A DNA stretch of 47,601 bases, from assembly GCA_947644195.1 (NCBI GenBank), contig CANRZB010000029.1:1-47601 (forward strand). Direction: 5' to 3'. Positions 15,307-24,382 of the stretch are shown piece after piece; within the stretch, counting starts at the first letter, position 1, and each line of letters opens with the position of its first letter. A program made the position numbers and the translations under genes. The notes below the pieces were generated by a model. That model worked only from the letters and a program-made list of their open reading frames with translations, was not told where the DNA came from and made no database searches. The DNA is from an uncultured Clostridium sp. GTDB taxonomy: Bacteria; Bacillota; Clostridia; Lachnospirales; Lachnospiraceae.

Positions 15307-15794
15307 ATTACGACACTCTCCTCTCCCAATTGATAATACTGTTGCAATAAGCTTCGAAATTCACGCAGCTCTGCCTTGGACGGAGATTGCTGCTGGGATG
15401 CCATATGAATTTCCAGGCCAGTAACTTCCTCCTCCGCTCCCAGTGTTACCTGAACTTCCTGCACCGAAAGTCCTCTCTGCTCTGCCAGATCCGTAACCTG
15501 TATGGATATGGAACGCCGATATTCTTCACGGATTAATTCTTTCCTCTGCCCCTCAGCCAGTTGCAGCGAAGATTTGATATCCTCTAGATCCAGCTGATAT
15601 AAGTGCCGGTTAAGAATCTCGTACAGCCTGGAATCGTCGCCCAAGACACCGACGACTGGTGTGATTAACAGCAAAATCAAAATCAGTCCACTGACAAAAC
15701 GAAAATACTGCTGATACTGTGGTCTGCTAATCAAACTGCGAAGCACTGTTACCAATACAATATAGATCGCAATTCGTTGTATCCATTCCTCCAT
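15297..15794 (-). CDS. spoIIIAF: Stage III sporulation protein AF
   Basis: A 165-residue mother-cell membrane protein of the SpoIIIA complex. Two N-terminal membrane segments (about 6-22 and 33-51) surround SRPQYQQYFRFVSGLILIL, the conserved family block. A soluble domain follows, with VQEVQVTLGAEEEVTGLEIHM. The ATG follows GAGGGATAGAG. It is 25 bp after spoIIIAE and overlaps spoIIIAG by 10 bp. Confidence 0.93.
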   Translation of the reverse strand: MEEWIQRIAIYIVLVTVLRSLISRPQYQQYFRFVSGLILILLLITPVVGVLGDDSRLYEILNRHLYQLDLEDIKSSLQLAEGQRKELIREEYRRSISIQVTDLAEQRGLSVQEVQVTLGAEEEVTGLEIHMASQQQSPSKAELREFRSLLQQYYQLGEESVVIWI

Positions 15795-15819
15795 CTCTAT
15801 CCCTCATTCATCTCTGTTG

Positions 15820-16878
15820 TCATGTCATACTGCTAACCACCACAATTGATAAAACAAATAACATGGCGGCCATAGCAACAATCTGTATTAACAGCCGCAC
15901 TGATTCCGTCATCGCTCCGAAGCACCGGATCACTCGCCCATCGGAGATAGGCTGCACCACTGCCGCAATAAACTGATAGGCAAACCGATAGATCAATAGG
16001 TGAAGCAGAGGAATCACACAGATCAGGACGACTGCAATGACCCCGGTCACTCCCACCGCATTTTTTACTAACTTTCCGGCACAGAGCACTGCACTGGTAA
16101 TACTCCCAATCGTATTGCCCACACCGGGAATTGCCGTCCCAACCTTGACCAACGCAGATTTCTCCACCTGTGCAGCCACCGGCAGGATCAGTCCCTGGAT
16201 CACATTGATTCCCATCATAATTCCAAAAATTGTTTTCATGGCAAGTTTGACCAGATCCCGGATCAGATCTGCCATTCGTGTAAACATTTCCTCCTCGGAG
16301 AGCTGATTAACCAACTGCAGGATGAAATACAAATTAACGGCGGGCAGCAAAAATCGGATGAGCAGCAAATCCACGATCATCACCATAAACAACGTAAATT
16401 CATAGTATGCAGTCGTAGCCGCAGCCCCCTGTGAAAAAGTCATGCTGATAAAATATGCGGGGGCCAGCACCTTGATAAAATCCAAAAGCTGCACCAAAGT
16501 CTGCTCTGCCATCATCGTAATCTGCGTATACGCCGTGGCAAAAATAGAAAACAATAACAGGTAAACTCCATAAAAAGCGGTCTCTGCCACCTGCTTTCCC
16601 TGGAGTAACTTAGAAAAATTGCTCAGAACCGCACCAATTAACACAATCAGAATCAAATAGAAATACATGCTTTTCTGCTGCTGTAAATTCTGTAACAATC
16701 CATCCCAGATATCTTGTCCCACCTGCCTGGCATCCACCGGGGATTTTCCCTGCAGCAACCGAGACATGTACTCCGCAAAGGAAAAGCTATGATCCCCTAA
16801 AATCTGATCCAGCATGGATTGTACCTCTTCCTCCGAAATCTCATCCCAGATCGCCGCCGTACTATCCTGATATTCCAT
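15820..16878 (-). CDS. spoIIIAE: Stage III sporulation protein AE
   Basis: A 352-residue polytopic membrane protein of the SpoIIIA export-like complex, with about seven to eight membrane segments from residue 75 on. Family blocks seen: YFISMTFSQGAAATTAYYEFTLFM, GINVIQGLILPVAAQVEKSALVKVGTAI region and IPGVGNTIGSITSAVLCAGKLVKNAVG. The ATG at 16878 is chosen because GGAGG lies five bases before it; a GTG just upstream is also possible. The B. subtilis protein starts with a cleaved signal peptide; here the first 65 residues are acidic with none, and spoIIIAD ends 33 bp upstream, leaving no room for one. This suggests a different N-terminal topology. Confidence 0.94.
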   Translation of the reverse strand: MEYQDSTAAIWDEISEEEVQSMLDQILGDHSFSFAEYMSRLLQGKSPVDARQVGQDIWDGLLQNLQQQKSMYFYLILIVLIGAVLSNFSKLLQGKQVAETAFYGVYLLLFSIFATAYTQITMMAEQTLVQLLDFIKVLAPAYFISMTFSQGAAATTAYYEFTLFMVMIVDLLLIRFLLPAVNLYFILQLVNQLSEEEMFTRMADLIRDLVKLAMKTIFGIMMGINVIQGLILPVAAQVEKSALVKVGTAIPGVGNTIGSITSAVLCAGKLVKNAVGVTGVIAVVLICVIPLLHLLIYRFAYQFIAAVVQPISDGRVIRCFGAMTESVRLLIQIVAMAAMLFVLSIVVVSSMT

Positions 16879-16911
16879 CACTGCCTCCCTTTCCAAAACC
16901 CCAATCCCATG

Positions 16912-17292
16912 CTACAGACCAATACCGGTAATGACCTCGATTAGATTTTCAATAATCGGCATACTGACCACCAACAGCATCAATTTCCCATAGAATTCGA
17001 TCTGTCCACCCACCGCACCATATCCGGCATCCCGGCACAAACCCGATCCAAACTCTGCTATGTAGGTAATCCCCAACATCTTTAGCAAAATCTGTACATA
17101 GACAACATCCTCCCGGAAAACCTCCTGCAATTTCTCCACGACCTGCAGGACCCCCTGCATCTTTGTGGTAGATAATCCCAAAATTAGGATACTTGCCGCC
17201 AGGACAACTAGCATGGCAAAGCCTGTCTTCTCTTGCCGCAGAGACAACGCCAAAAGGACAGCCATCAGTCCAATCATCACGATTTTAATCAT
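16912..17292 (-). CDS. spoIIIAD: Stage III sporulation protein AD
   Basis: A 126-residue integral membrane protein of the SpoIIIA complex with three to four hydrophobic segments. Family blocks: the N-terminal hydrophobic MIKIVMIGLMAVLLALSLR and YVQILLKMLGITYIAEFGSGLCRDAGYGA, then IEFYGKLMLLVVSMPIIENLI. Two ATGs are adjacent (17295 and 17292); I chose 17292 because GGGG lies six bases before it. An upstream in-frame start at 17340 would add a Cys/basic stretch unlike the family. Length matches B. subtilis SpoIIIAD (133). Confidence 0.93.
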   Translation of the reverse strand: MIKIVMIGLMAVLLALSLRQEKTGFAMLVVLAASILILGLSTTKMQGVLQVVEKLQEVFREDVVYVQILLKMLGITYIAEFGSGLCRDAGYGAVGGQIEFYGKLMLLVVSMPIIENLIEVITGIGL

Positions 17293-17361
17293 CATTCGCC
17301 CCATTCTGCATGCGCACGGATGCGCTTTGCTTTCCTGCATACCACGGCTTTTTCTTAACTT

Positions 17362-17562
17362 TCAACTGCCAATAGTAAATAATGCTTCCACCGTTTCAAA
17401 TAATTCCTGAATATAGGGAATAATCCAAAGCAAAACCAAAATAAGTCCTGCCAGGCTTACCAAAAATGCCTGTTCATCCCTACCGGAATGTTTCAACACT
17501 TGTCCCAGCACAGATACCAGAATTCCTACTGCGGCAATCCTAAAGATCAGGTTAATCGTCAT
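17362..17562 (-). CDS. spoIIIAC: Stage III sporulation protein AC
   Basis: A 66-residue membrane protein with two hydrophobic segments (about 3-20 and 29-50), the smallest SpoIIIA component. INLIFRIAAVGILVSVLGQVL and GRDEQAFLVSLAGLILVL are typical. The ATG at 17562 follows AAAGGAAAGGG; a longer in-frame start at 17613 lacks a site and would not match the 68-residue B. subtilis protein. Its position between AB and AD is canonical. Confidence 0.94.
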   Translation of the reverse strand: MTINLIFRIAAVGILVSVLGQVLKHSGRDEQAFLVSLAGLILVLLWIIPYIQELFETVEALFTIGS

Positions 17563-17642
17563 CTGCCCTTTCCTTTCTATGCCCCTCCGGGCTAAACTTT
17601 GAACCCAATACAACTACAACTTCCCTAAGAACATTTTTGCTT

Positions 17643-18155
17643 CTATAGCAATAAAATTACCAAAAAACTTCCCACCGTAATTCCGGCTACATGGTATACC
17701 CTTGCCTGTCCCTGATAAGCATCCTTTGCCTGTTTCAAAACACCACCCAATCTCTGCTGATACAGTTGAATGGCATGCAGCTGCGTCTGACGGTCGGTCT
17801 GTCCCAGGATTTCACCCAGTTCACCTAGAATCCGCCGCTCCTGTTCCTGCAGTACTGTCCAGTCCCTATGGCTTAGTTCCTTTTGCCAAATCCCGCAGAT
17901 TCTGCCGGGATCCTCCTGACGCAGTGTTTCGTCCATCCGCCTCCAGAACTGCTTGGTATCATGGCTTTGATCAATCATACGCCGAATCAGATCTGGTAGA
18001 TCATAACCGGCATAATCTACCTCCCCATACAGCAGTTGTAACAAACCTTCCCACTCCTCCAACAGACGGATTCTGCGCAATGCTTTCCCTGACAGATACC
18101 ATCCAATCCCACCACTTCCTGCCATTACCAGACAGATTCCCAGAATTTTTAACAT
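17643..18155 (-). CDS. spoIIIAB: Stage III sporulation protein AB
   Basis: A 170-residue protein with an N-terminal membrane segment, a cytoplasmic helical domain and a C-terminal hydrophobic end (VAGITVGSFLVILLL). The helical domain resembles the GspF fold of type II secretion. Family signatures are LLYGEVDYAGYDLPDLIRRM, FWRRMDETLRQED and LGQTDRQTQLHAIQLYQQRL. The start at 18155 follows GGGAG eight bases upstream and gives the family length (171 in B. subtilis). It sits 44 bp after spoIIIAA. Confidence 0.94.
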   Translation of the reverse strand: MLKILGICLVMAGSGGIGWYLSGKALRRIRLLEEWEGLLQLLYGEVDYAGYDLPDLIRRMIDQSHDTKQFWRRMDETLRQEDPGRICGIWQKELSHRDWTVLQEQERRILGELGEILGQTDRQTQLHAIQLYQQRLGGVLKQAKDAYQGQARVYHVAGITVGSFLVILLL

Positions 18156-18199
18156 AACGCCCACTCCCTTTCCCAATGCCTGCTTTACCATTCATTGTA

Positions 18200-19237
18200 C
18201 TAGGCAGAATGAACGGTCTTCCGGGTCAGTTCCTTGCCCGTTGCCAATAACGATCCCCGTTCATCAAAAACTTCCCGGATCTGTCCAACTTTCCTGCCGC
18301 CTAACACGATGTACCGCTGAAACACCTTTTCCCGAACCAATCTGCCCAGGACCGGTTTGGATTTAATATCATCCATGCCATTTCCATGCACTGTTGCCAA
18401 AAGTTTGACGCCGCTGCTTATCACATATTCCAATGCCTCGACATCTTCTCTGGAGCCGATCTCATCCACAGCAATTACTTCCGGTGCCATAGAACGGACT
18501 AACAGCATCATCCCCTCTACCTTGGGACAGCCATCCAAAATATCTGTCCGGTAGCCCAGGTCATTTTGCGGTTCCCCCCGATAACAGGCTCCGATTTCGG
18601 AACGCTCATCTACAACGCCCACCGTCCTGCCGGATATTTCCGGGGATCCATAAGATAACAGACGGATCAAATCCCGAAGCAGGGTAGTTTTCCCCTGACG
18701 GGGCGGTGATACGATTAAGGTATGACATAGATCACCGTTCTGCAGCAATCCTGGTAGAACACCTTCTCCACAGCCGAGTACCTCATGGGCCAAACGGATA
18801 TTCAAACAGGTAATATTTCCAATACATTTCACCTGTCTGTTTTCCAGAATGATCTTTCCTGCAATCCCAATCCGGTGTCCTCCCCGAATCGTTAAATACC
18901 CTTGCCTCAATTCTTCTTCATAGGCATAGAGCGAATAATTGCTGATATATTCCACAACTTCCTCCAGTTCTTCCCTGGTAATGCAATATGCCGAACGGCT
19001 GTCCCTGCTCATACCACCCAATGTCCCCAAAAAATATTCCTGTCCCCGATACCGGAACAAAACCGGCGCCCCGACACGCAGCCGGATTTCCTGCAACCCT
19101 TCAAATTGAATGGCAAGCTCCTGGAACATTCTGCGCAGCCGTGTCGGAAGAATCCGATAAATCTCCTGTTCCCGGCACCTTTCTTTCTGTTCTGTGCAGG
19201 CCTGGGATTTACCGGAAACCACTTCCCGATTCCTCAT
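18200..19237 (-). CDS. spoIIIAA: Stage III sporulation protein AA, ATPase
   Basis: A 345-residue ATPase that powers the SpoIIIA channel, related to type II/IV secretion ATPases. Walker A is SPPRQGKTT at 177-185 (Lys183); Walker B ends VIAVDEIG at 254-261 (Asp258, Glu259). The N-terminal domain has the conserved LQEIRLRVGAPV and IRGGHRIGIAGK. The C-terminal end carries an extended positively charged segment. The start ATG follows AAAGGAGG. It is the first gene of the complete spoIIIAA-AH operon, normally transcribed by sigma-E in the mother cell; I could not fix a clear sigma-E promoter in the short upstream gap. Confidence 0.96.
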   Translation of the reverse strand: MRNREVVSGKSQACTEQKERCREQEIYRILPTRLRRMFQELAIQFEGLQEIRLRVGAPVLFRYRGQEYFLGTLGGMSRDSRSAYCITREELEEVVEYISNYSLYAYEEELRQGYLTIRGGHRIGIAGKIILENRQVKCIGNITCLNIRLAHEVLGCGEGVLPGLLQNGDLCHTLIVSPPRQGKTTLLRDLIRLLSYGSPEISGRTVGVVDERSEIGACYRGEPQNDLGYRTDILDGCPKVEGMMLLVRSMAPEVIAVDEIGSREDVEALEYVISSGVKLLATVHGNGMDDIKSKPVLGRLVREKVFQRYIVLGGRKVGQIREVFDERGSLLATGKELTRKTVHSA

Positions 19238-19333
19238 CCTAACGCCTCCTTTCTCTCCTTGGTTGTGCCTATACCATATATATGCGGCATGTCCGAAATC
19301 ATTCCAGGAATCGTGTCCTTAAAAATTCATAAC

Positions 19334-19362
19334 TTGCGAAGATTCTTGTTGCGTAGTATGAT
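19334..19362 (+). promoter_or_regulatory. Sigma-A promoter of the DUF3881 gene
   Basis: TTGCGA (19334-19339), a 17-base spacer and TATGAT (19357-19362), about 90 bases before the ATG at 19452. The gene is divergent from spoIIIAA. Confidence 0.65.
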
Positions 19363-19451
19363 AGAAGTAATTACTCTAGTGTGCTGACATACTAGGAAAA
19401 TAATGTGATTGCGTAATGATATTAGAAAAACATTGGAAGGAACCGATAGAA

Positions 19452-20333
19452 ATGCATCGATTTTTACGGGCAATCGGCTTTAGCGATCTCAACAGCCGAC
19501 AGGATATGGATAAAATATTAGGAATCATTATGAATGAACCCGACCGACAGAAAAAAATGGAGAAAAACGATCAGACCTACACCGAAATGGCAAAAGATTT
19601 TGGTCATCATATTGGTATTACGCTCCGCGGCGAATACGACAAATTGGGCTTCTTTCATTTAGAACATTATTTCCCCTACTGCACCTGCAACCTCTATACG
19701 ACAACCGAAGATATTGTGGTCAACCGCCGTGTGGATACCGATGCCTATACTGGTATGTGCGACGACATCCGCATGGGCATCTCCATGATCTTTTATTTAC
19801 AAAATACGGCGGATTATATTGCTTTAAACTCCCCGGACAATACACCGCACAAGGCAAAGTTATCCCTGTCCGGCTTATCTCTGGGTGGGACTATCATTCT
19901 GGGCGTAGAGCGTTCCGAACAGTCTCTGAAACGCAAGAATCATGAGACCTATCGGAAAAGTCAACTGATGAAGCAGGCCAAGAATGGCGACCAGGATGCC
20001 ATTGACAGTCTGACGGTGGATGAAATGGATCTCAGTTCCCGGGTCTCCCGGCGCAGTAAGACGGAAGACCTGTACAGTCTTGTTGAGACCAGTTTTATTC
20101 CCTACGGATCGGAGTCGGATAACTACTCTCTGCTGGGGACTATTATAAACTGGAGCCTGATAACCAACAACTATACCCATGAAGAAGTATACCAGATGTT
20201 AATCAACTGCAACGACATTGTGATGACTGTATGTATTAATAAAAAAGATCTGTTGGGCACTCCGATGATCGGCTGCCGTTTTAAAGGGGTAATCTGGATG
20301 CAGGGCTATGTGGATTTTCAGAAAATCATATAA
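19452..20333 (+). CDS. DUF3881 family protein
   Basis: A 293-residue soluble protein that looks like the DUF3881 family of Clostridia, with no known function. The N-terminus MHRFLRAIGFSDL is typical, and the frame continues through GHHIGITLRGEYDKLGFFHLEHYFPYC, a Ser/Gly-rich LSLSGLSLGGTIILGV and the C-terminal CRFKGVIWMQGYVDF. There is no signal peptide, membrane segment or catalytic motif. The ATG at 19452 is preferred because GGAAGGA lies ten bases before it; an ATG 36 bases upstream lacks a site. It is a single-gene unit divergent from spoIIIA and convergent with the penicillin-binding protein gene. Family naming is from recall of its sequence style. Confidence 0.8.
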   Translation: MHRFLRAIGFSDLNSRQDMDKILGIIMNEPDRQKKMEKNDQTYTEMAKDFGHHIGITLRGEYDKLGFFHLEHYFPYCTCNLYTTTEDIVVNRRVDTDAYTGMCDDIRMGISMIFYLQNTADYIALNSPDNTPHKAKLSLSGLSLGGTIILGVERSEQSLKRKNHETYRKSQLMKQAKNGDQDAIDSLTVDEMDLSSRVSRRSKTEDLYSLVETSFIPYGSESDNYSLLGTIINWSLITNNYTHEEVYQMLINCNDIVMTVCINKKDLLGTPMIGCRFKGVIWMQGYVDFQKII

Positions 20334-20366
20334 CTGCACAGAAGATTAAATCTACTGTGCAGTTAT
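20330..20366. other. Strong hairpin between convergent genes
   Basis: ATAACTGCACAG and CTGTGCAGTTAT form a perfect 12-bp stem with a 13-base loop, overlapping the DUF3881 stop codon. The A-tract follows on the plus strand, so the T-run precedes rather than follows the stem on the minus strand. It may limit read-through between convergent genes but is not a canonical terminator in either direction. Confidence 0.6.
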
Positions 20367-20385
20367 AAAAAAATTGTAAATTATT

Positions 20386-22938
20386 CTACTCTCCCGATCC
20401 ATGTACAACACAGGATTCCTTCAATCGTTCCGGTACAAGATAAGGCGTATCCATCGTCTCCGCTGTCTCCTCTTTCTTGAGATAAACCTGGTAATAGCAA
20501 TTTTGGTCTGGACACTGTGTGGTCGCCTTTTGGCTGTAAGAACGACAAATCTTATATTTCACATGGCAGTCGCATTTTTTCGTCGGCTCAGATCCTTTGG
20601 CGAAATACTCCGTCCTCATGGCAGAACCGCCATATGCTTCATCACAGAGACCCTCGACGGCCTGATTACCACACTTAATGCAAATTTTACTACTGATAAC
20701 CCCCTGCGGTTTCTCAAAATGCTGTTTATGACAGTGTTTCACTTGATGCACCCGGTCCATAATCTCTTTCCACATCTTTTTATGATAACTGCCATCCTGC
20801 TGTTTTAAATCACTGTCGTATCCGGTCCAAATACCAGCCGTATAATAAGGAGTATAACCTTCAAACCAGTAATCACTGTTATCCGAGGTCGTCCCCGTCT
20901 TTCCTGCGAGGGCAATCTCCCGATTGTCTAAGGCTACCGCCTGTCCGGTCCCACTGGTAATAACCTCCTCCATCGCATCCGTCAAAAGCCACGCCGTACT
21001 CTCTTTCATCACACGGGTAGGCTCCTCCTCATTCTCTAACAGTAGATTGCCATGGGCATCCACTACCTTGGAATAAAAGACCGGTTTATTATATTTCCCG
21101 CCATTTGCAATGCTGGCGTATGCTGCTGTCAGTTCCAGATTGGTGACACCATCAGTCAACCCTCCGAGCGCCGTTGGCAGCTGTAGGTCCGTATACACTT
21201 TCCCTTCTTCATCTTTCCGCTCTACTACAAGTGTAGTAAAACGAAGATTGTTCAGATAATCCAGCCCCGTTTGAGGAGTCACTTCTTCAAATGTTTTCAC
21301 TGTCACGATATTCATGGAATTCACAATCCCCGCACGTAGAGTTGTCAATCCTTTATACGCCTCTCCGTTCCAGTTATGCACTTTTACCCTGGTGCCATCA
21401 TACTGATAGGGAGAATCATCCTGCACCGTCCCCAGCGTCATACCACAACTGTCGAGCGCTGGCAAATATGTGGAAAGAATCTTAAAGGTAGATCCCGGCT
21501 GGCGCAGGGAAGCCGTCGCCCGGTTTAATGTCCGGTTTGCCGTCTTGCTGCCTCTCCCCCCCACAACTGCCTGGATTCTGCCTGTCGTATGGTCCATCAG
21601 AACAAAGGATGCCTGCGGCTGCTTAATCATATGCATCTGTTCTTCCTGTACAGTACCACCGGACACCAGCATAGCGTGCCGAAACTTTTTAATATATTTC
21701 TTTGCCTGGGAAGAATCGTCAAAATACAGGGTGATCTCCTTGCCCACTTCCTCCCAATAATTCCTGATATCATTTTCCGTATATTCGTTGACCGTTCCAT
21801 CCTTTTCCTGTACGGATAAGCGGTAGGACAGATAAGACTTCGTGCCCGCTGGATAATTTGCATCATTACCGATCACTTCATCACAAATCCTCTGCAGTTC
21901 CTGATCCTGGCAGCTGTAAATTTTAAGCCCTCCACGATAAATCGCATTATATGCCTGTGTCTCCGTATATCCCAGCTTTTGCTTGAGGTCTTCCAGAACA
22001 CTGTCAATCACAGCATCGACATAGTAAGAATTAACATTCTCCTTGATTGCGCTCTTTTTCTGGTTTACGGTTTCAATCCTAGAATATACGTCATCTGCCA
22101 GTGCATCCTCATATTCTTCCTCTCCAATATACTTCTGCTCTAACATTTTTTTCAGCACTATTTTATGGCGTTCACTGTTATTTTGTGGTTGTGAAATTGG
22201 ATTATATATGGTAGGGTTCTGGGCGATACTTGCCAAAACTGCTGATTCTGATAACGTGACCTGGGAAATATCTTTATTAAAATATCGTTTAGAAGCGGTC
22301 TGGATTCCCAGAGTATTCTGTCCCAGATTAATGGTATTCAAATAATATTCCAGGATCTGCTCCTTGCTCATCTCATTTTCTAACTGTACCGCCAGATACT
22401 GCTCCTTCACTTTACGGGACAATCTAGTAAAAAATGTTTTTTCATTGCCACCGCCAAATACCTGGTTTTTTAATAACTGCTGTGTAATGGTGCTGGCGCC
22501 CTGTTTCAATCCTTCCTCCTTGGAAATTCCAGAATAAATCGCCCGCAAAATCCCTTTCATATCCACGCCATAATGTTCATAGAACCGGGCATCCTCAATT
22601 GCAACAAAGGCATGCTGTACGTTTTCCGGGACATTAGACAGCTCGACATATTCCCGATTGGCATCCGAACCAATCAGTGTCTGAATCTTGTTGTGCCCCA
22701 CATCATAGATCGTTGTGGCATATCCTTCCGGCATCATATCCAGAGAACTGACCGCAGGCGCCGAATCACACAATCCACGCAACATTCCGGCAACACAAAA
22801 AGAAGTAATTAAGATCACTCCAATTACCAAGACAGCTCCCACTAAAACAAACCATACCCGGATTCGATTTTTGATTTTGCGCCTGGAAGAAACCAGGAGT
22901 TCCTGTTTCCAGCGCACCCTGCTTTCACTATAATTCAT
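20386..22938 (-). CDS. Class A penicillin-binding protein (PBP1A type) with Cys-rich C-terminal tail
   Basis: An 850-residue bifunctional peptidoglycan synthase. A membrane anchor is at about 28-52. The glycosyltransferase (GT51) domain has EDARFYEHYGVD with catalytic Glu115, GASTITQQLLKN and the NTINLGQNTLGIQTAS region. The transpeptidase domain has STFK at 483-486 (Ser483), SMN at 541-543 and KTGT at 680-683. The last 120 residues form a tail with ten cysteines, including ICIKCG and KCDCH, unusual for PBP1A and possibly disulfide- or metal-bound. The ATG at 22938 follows GGAG; an ATG four codons upstream has no site. It is the last gene after purF-purB-purA, separated from purA by a hairpin, so cotranscription is uncertain. 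Confidence 0.93.
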   Translation of the reverse strand: MNYSESRVRWKQELLVSSRRKIKNRIRVWFVLVGAVLVIGVILITSFCVAGMLRGLCDSAPAVSSLDMMPEGYATTIYDVGHNKIQTLIGSDANREYVELSNVPENVQHAFVAIEDARFYEHYGVDMKGILRAIYSGISKEEGLKQGASTITQQLLKNQVFGGGNEKTFFTRLSRKVKEQYLAVQLENEMSKEQILEYYLNTINLGQNTLGIQTASKRYFNKDISQVTLSESAVLASIAQNPTIYNPISQPQNNSERHKIVLKKMLEQKYIGEEEYEDALADDVYSRIETVNQKKSAIKENVNSYYVDAVIDSVLEDLKQKLGYTETQAYNAIYRGGLKIYSCQDQELQRICDEVIGNDANYPAGTKSYLSYRLSVQEKDGTVNEYTENDIRNYWEEVGKEITLYFDDSSQAKKYIKKFRHAMLVSGGTVQEEQMHMIKQPQASFVLMDHTTGRIQAVVGGRGSKTANRTLNRATASLRQPGSTFKILSTYLPALDSCGMTLGTVQDDSPYQYDGTRVKVHNWNGEAYKGLTTLRAGIVNSMNIVTVKTFEEVTPQTGLDYLNNLRFTTLVVERKDEEGKVYTDLQLPTALGGLTDGVTNLELTAAYASIANGGKYNKPVFYSKVVDAHGNLLLENEEEPTRVMKESTAWLLTDAMEEVITSGTGQAVALDNREIALAGKTGTTSDNSDYWFEGYTPYYTAGIWTGYDSDLKQQDGSYHKKMWKEIMDRVHQVKHCHKQHFEKPQGVISSKICIKCGNQAVEGLCDEAYGGSAMRTEYFAKGSEPTKKCDCHVKYKICRSYSQKATTQCPDQNCYYQVYLKKEETAETMDTPYLVPERLKESCVVHGSGE

Positions 22939-22956
22939 GAAATACTCCATCTATTC

Positions 22957-22993
22957 AGGAAGGTGGTTAAATTGCAAATTCAACCACCTTCCT
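22957..22993. other. Hairpin between purA and the PBP gene
   Basis: AGGAAGGTGGTT and AACCACCTTCCT form a perfect 12-bp stem with a 13-base loop, 12 bases after the purA stop and about 20 before the PBP start. T residues follow on the plus strand only. On the minus strand it could attenuate purine-operon read-through into the PBP gene. Confidence 0.55.
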
Positions 22994-23005
22994 TTTAAGT
23001 CTATC

Positions 23006-24289
23006 TTATTTTTTCCGATAGATAATATCCGAGCGCTTCGGCCCATTAGATATCATCGTAATTGGCACTTCCAGTTCCTTTTCAATGAATTCAATATATT
23101 TTCTGCAATTCTCCGGCAACTTATCATACTCCGTAATCCCGCAGATATCACAATTCCAACCCGGCAGCACTTCATATACCGGTTTTGCTTTTGCCAATTG
23201 GGAAGTAACCGGGAATTCCTTGGTAATTTTTCCGTCGATCTCATATCCGACGCAGACCGGAATCTCCTGTAAATATCCCAGACAATCCAAAACGGTCAGA
23301 ACAACCTCCGTCGCTCCCTGGATCTGGCAACCATACCTGCTTGCCACTGCATCAAACCAACCCATACGCCGTGGACGTCCGGTAGTCGCACCATACTCTC
23401 CGCCATCACCGCCATGCTTGCGCAGTACATCAGCTTCCTCCTCATCCAGGATCTCACTGACAAATTCCCCGGCACCAACCGCACTGGAATATGCCTTGAC
23501 CACTGTCACAATACGTCGGATCTCATAAGGTGGGATTCCGGCGCCAATCGCACCATAGGACGCCAATGTGGAAGAAGAAGTTACCATTGGGTAAATCCCG
23601 TGGTCCGGATCTTTCAGGGACCCTAACTGTCCTTCCAATAAAATGTTCTTTCCCTCTTTGATCGCCTGACGCAGGTAGAGAGACACATCACAGACATAAG
23701 GGGCTACCATATCTCGGTATTCCCGTAACGTTTCCAGCAACTCCTGAGGATCCAACGCTGGTTTATGATATAAATGCTCTAAGATAACATTTTTCTGTTC
23801 ACAGATACGAGCTACCTTGTCCTCTAACAAGGCATCGTCGAACAATTCCGATACCTGGATACCGATTTTGGCATATTTATCAGAATAAAACGGTGCAATT
23901 CCAGACTTGGTAGAACCAAAAGAGTTCTTTCCCAGACGCTCTTCCTCATACTGGTCAAACAGAATGTGGTATGGCATCAGAATCTGAGCGCGGTCAGATA
24001 CCAGAATTTTTGGTTTTGGTACATTCCGCTCTACCAAACCATGAATCTCCTGGAATAAATAAGGAATGTTCAAAGCAACACCATTGCCTATCACACTGGT
24101 CGTATGGTCATAAAACACACCGGATGGCAATAGATGTAACGCAAACTTACCATAATCATTAATGATCGTATGCCCTGCATTACTGCCCCCCTGAAAACGA
24201 ACGACAATGTCAGACTCTTGTCCCAGCATATCTGTGATTTTGCCTTTTCCCTCATCGCCCCAGTTCGCACCTACAATCGCTGTAACCAT
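23006..24289 (-). CDS. purA: Adenylosuccinate synthetase
   Basis: A 427-residue enzyme joining IMP and aspartate with GTP to give adenylosuccinate, the first committed step to AMP. The GTP/phosphate loop GANWGDEGKGKITD is at residues 6-19, followed by FQGGSNAGHTI with the catalytic His. Later segments include GQLGSLKDPDHGIYPMVTSSS, VTVVKAYSSAVGAGEF and GRPRRMGWFDAVASRY. Normal length and complete. It follows purB by about 90 bp, giving both purB-type and purA-type AMP steps in one cluster. Confidence 0.97.
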   Translation of the reverse strand: MVTAIVGANWGDEGKGKITDMLGQESDIVVRFQGGSNAGHTIINDYGKFALHLLPSGVFYDHTTSVIGNGVALNIPYLFQEIHGLVERNVPKPKILVSDRAQILMPYHILFDQYEEERLGKNSFGSTKSGIAPFYSDKYAKIGIQVSELFDDALLEDKVARICEQKNVILEHLYHKPALDPQELLETLREYRDMVAPYVCDVSLYLRQAIKEGKNILLEGQLGSLKDPDHGIYPMVTSSSTLASYGAIGAGIPPYEIRRIVTVVKAYSSAVGAGEFVSEILDEEEADVLRKHGGDGGEYGATTGRPRRMGWFDAVASRYGCQIQGATEVVLTVLDCLGYLQEIPVCVGYEIDGKITKEFPVTSQLAKAKPVYEVLPGWNCDICGITEYDKLPENCRKYIEFIEKELEVPITMISNGPKRSDIIYRKK

Positions 24290-24382
24290 TCTCTTCCTCC
24301 TATCTCATGCATCCATTGGTATCACAAAACTAAGCCCAATACATTAGTATACCGTATCTTGGCTCACAAAGCAAACCCGATT

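Noticed and set aside
19238-19320. Sigma-E promoter for spoIIIAA
   Set aside because: Expected from known biology, and CATATATAT-like words occur, but no pair of -35 and -10 boxes with correct spacing could be defended.
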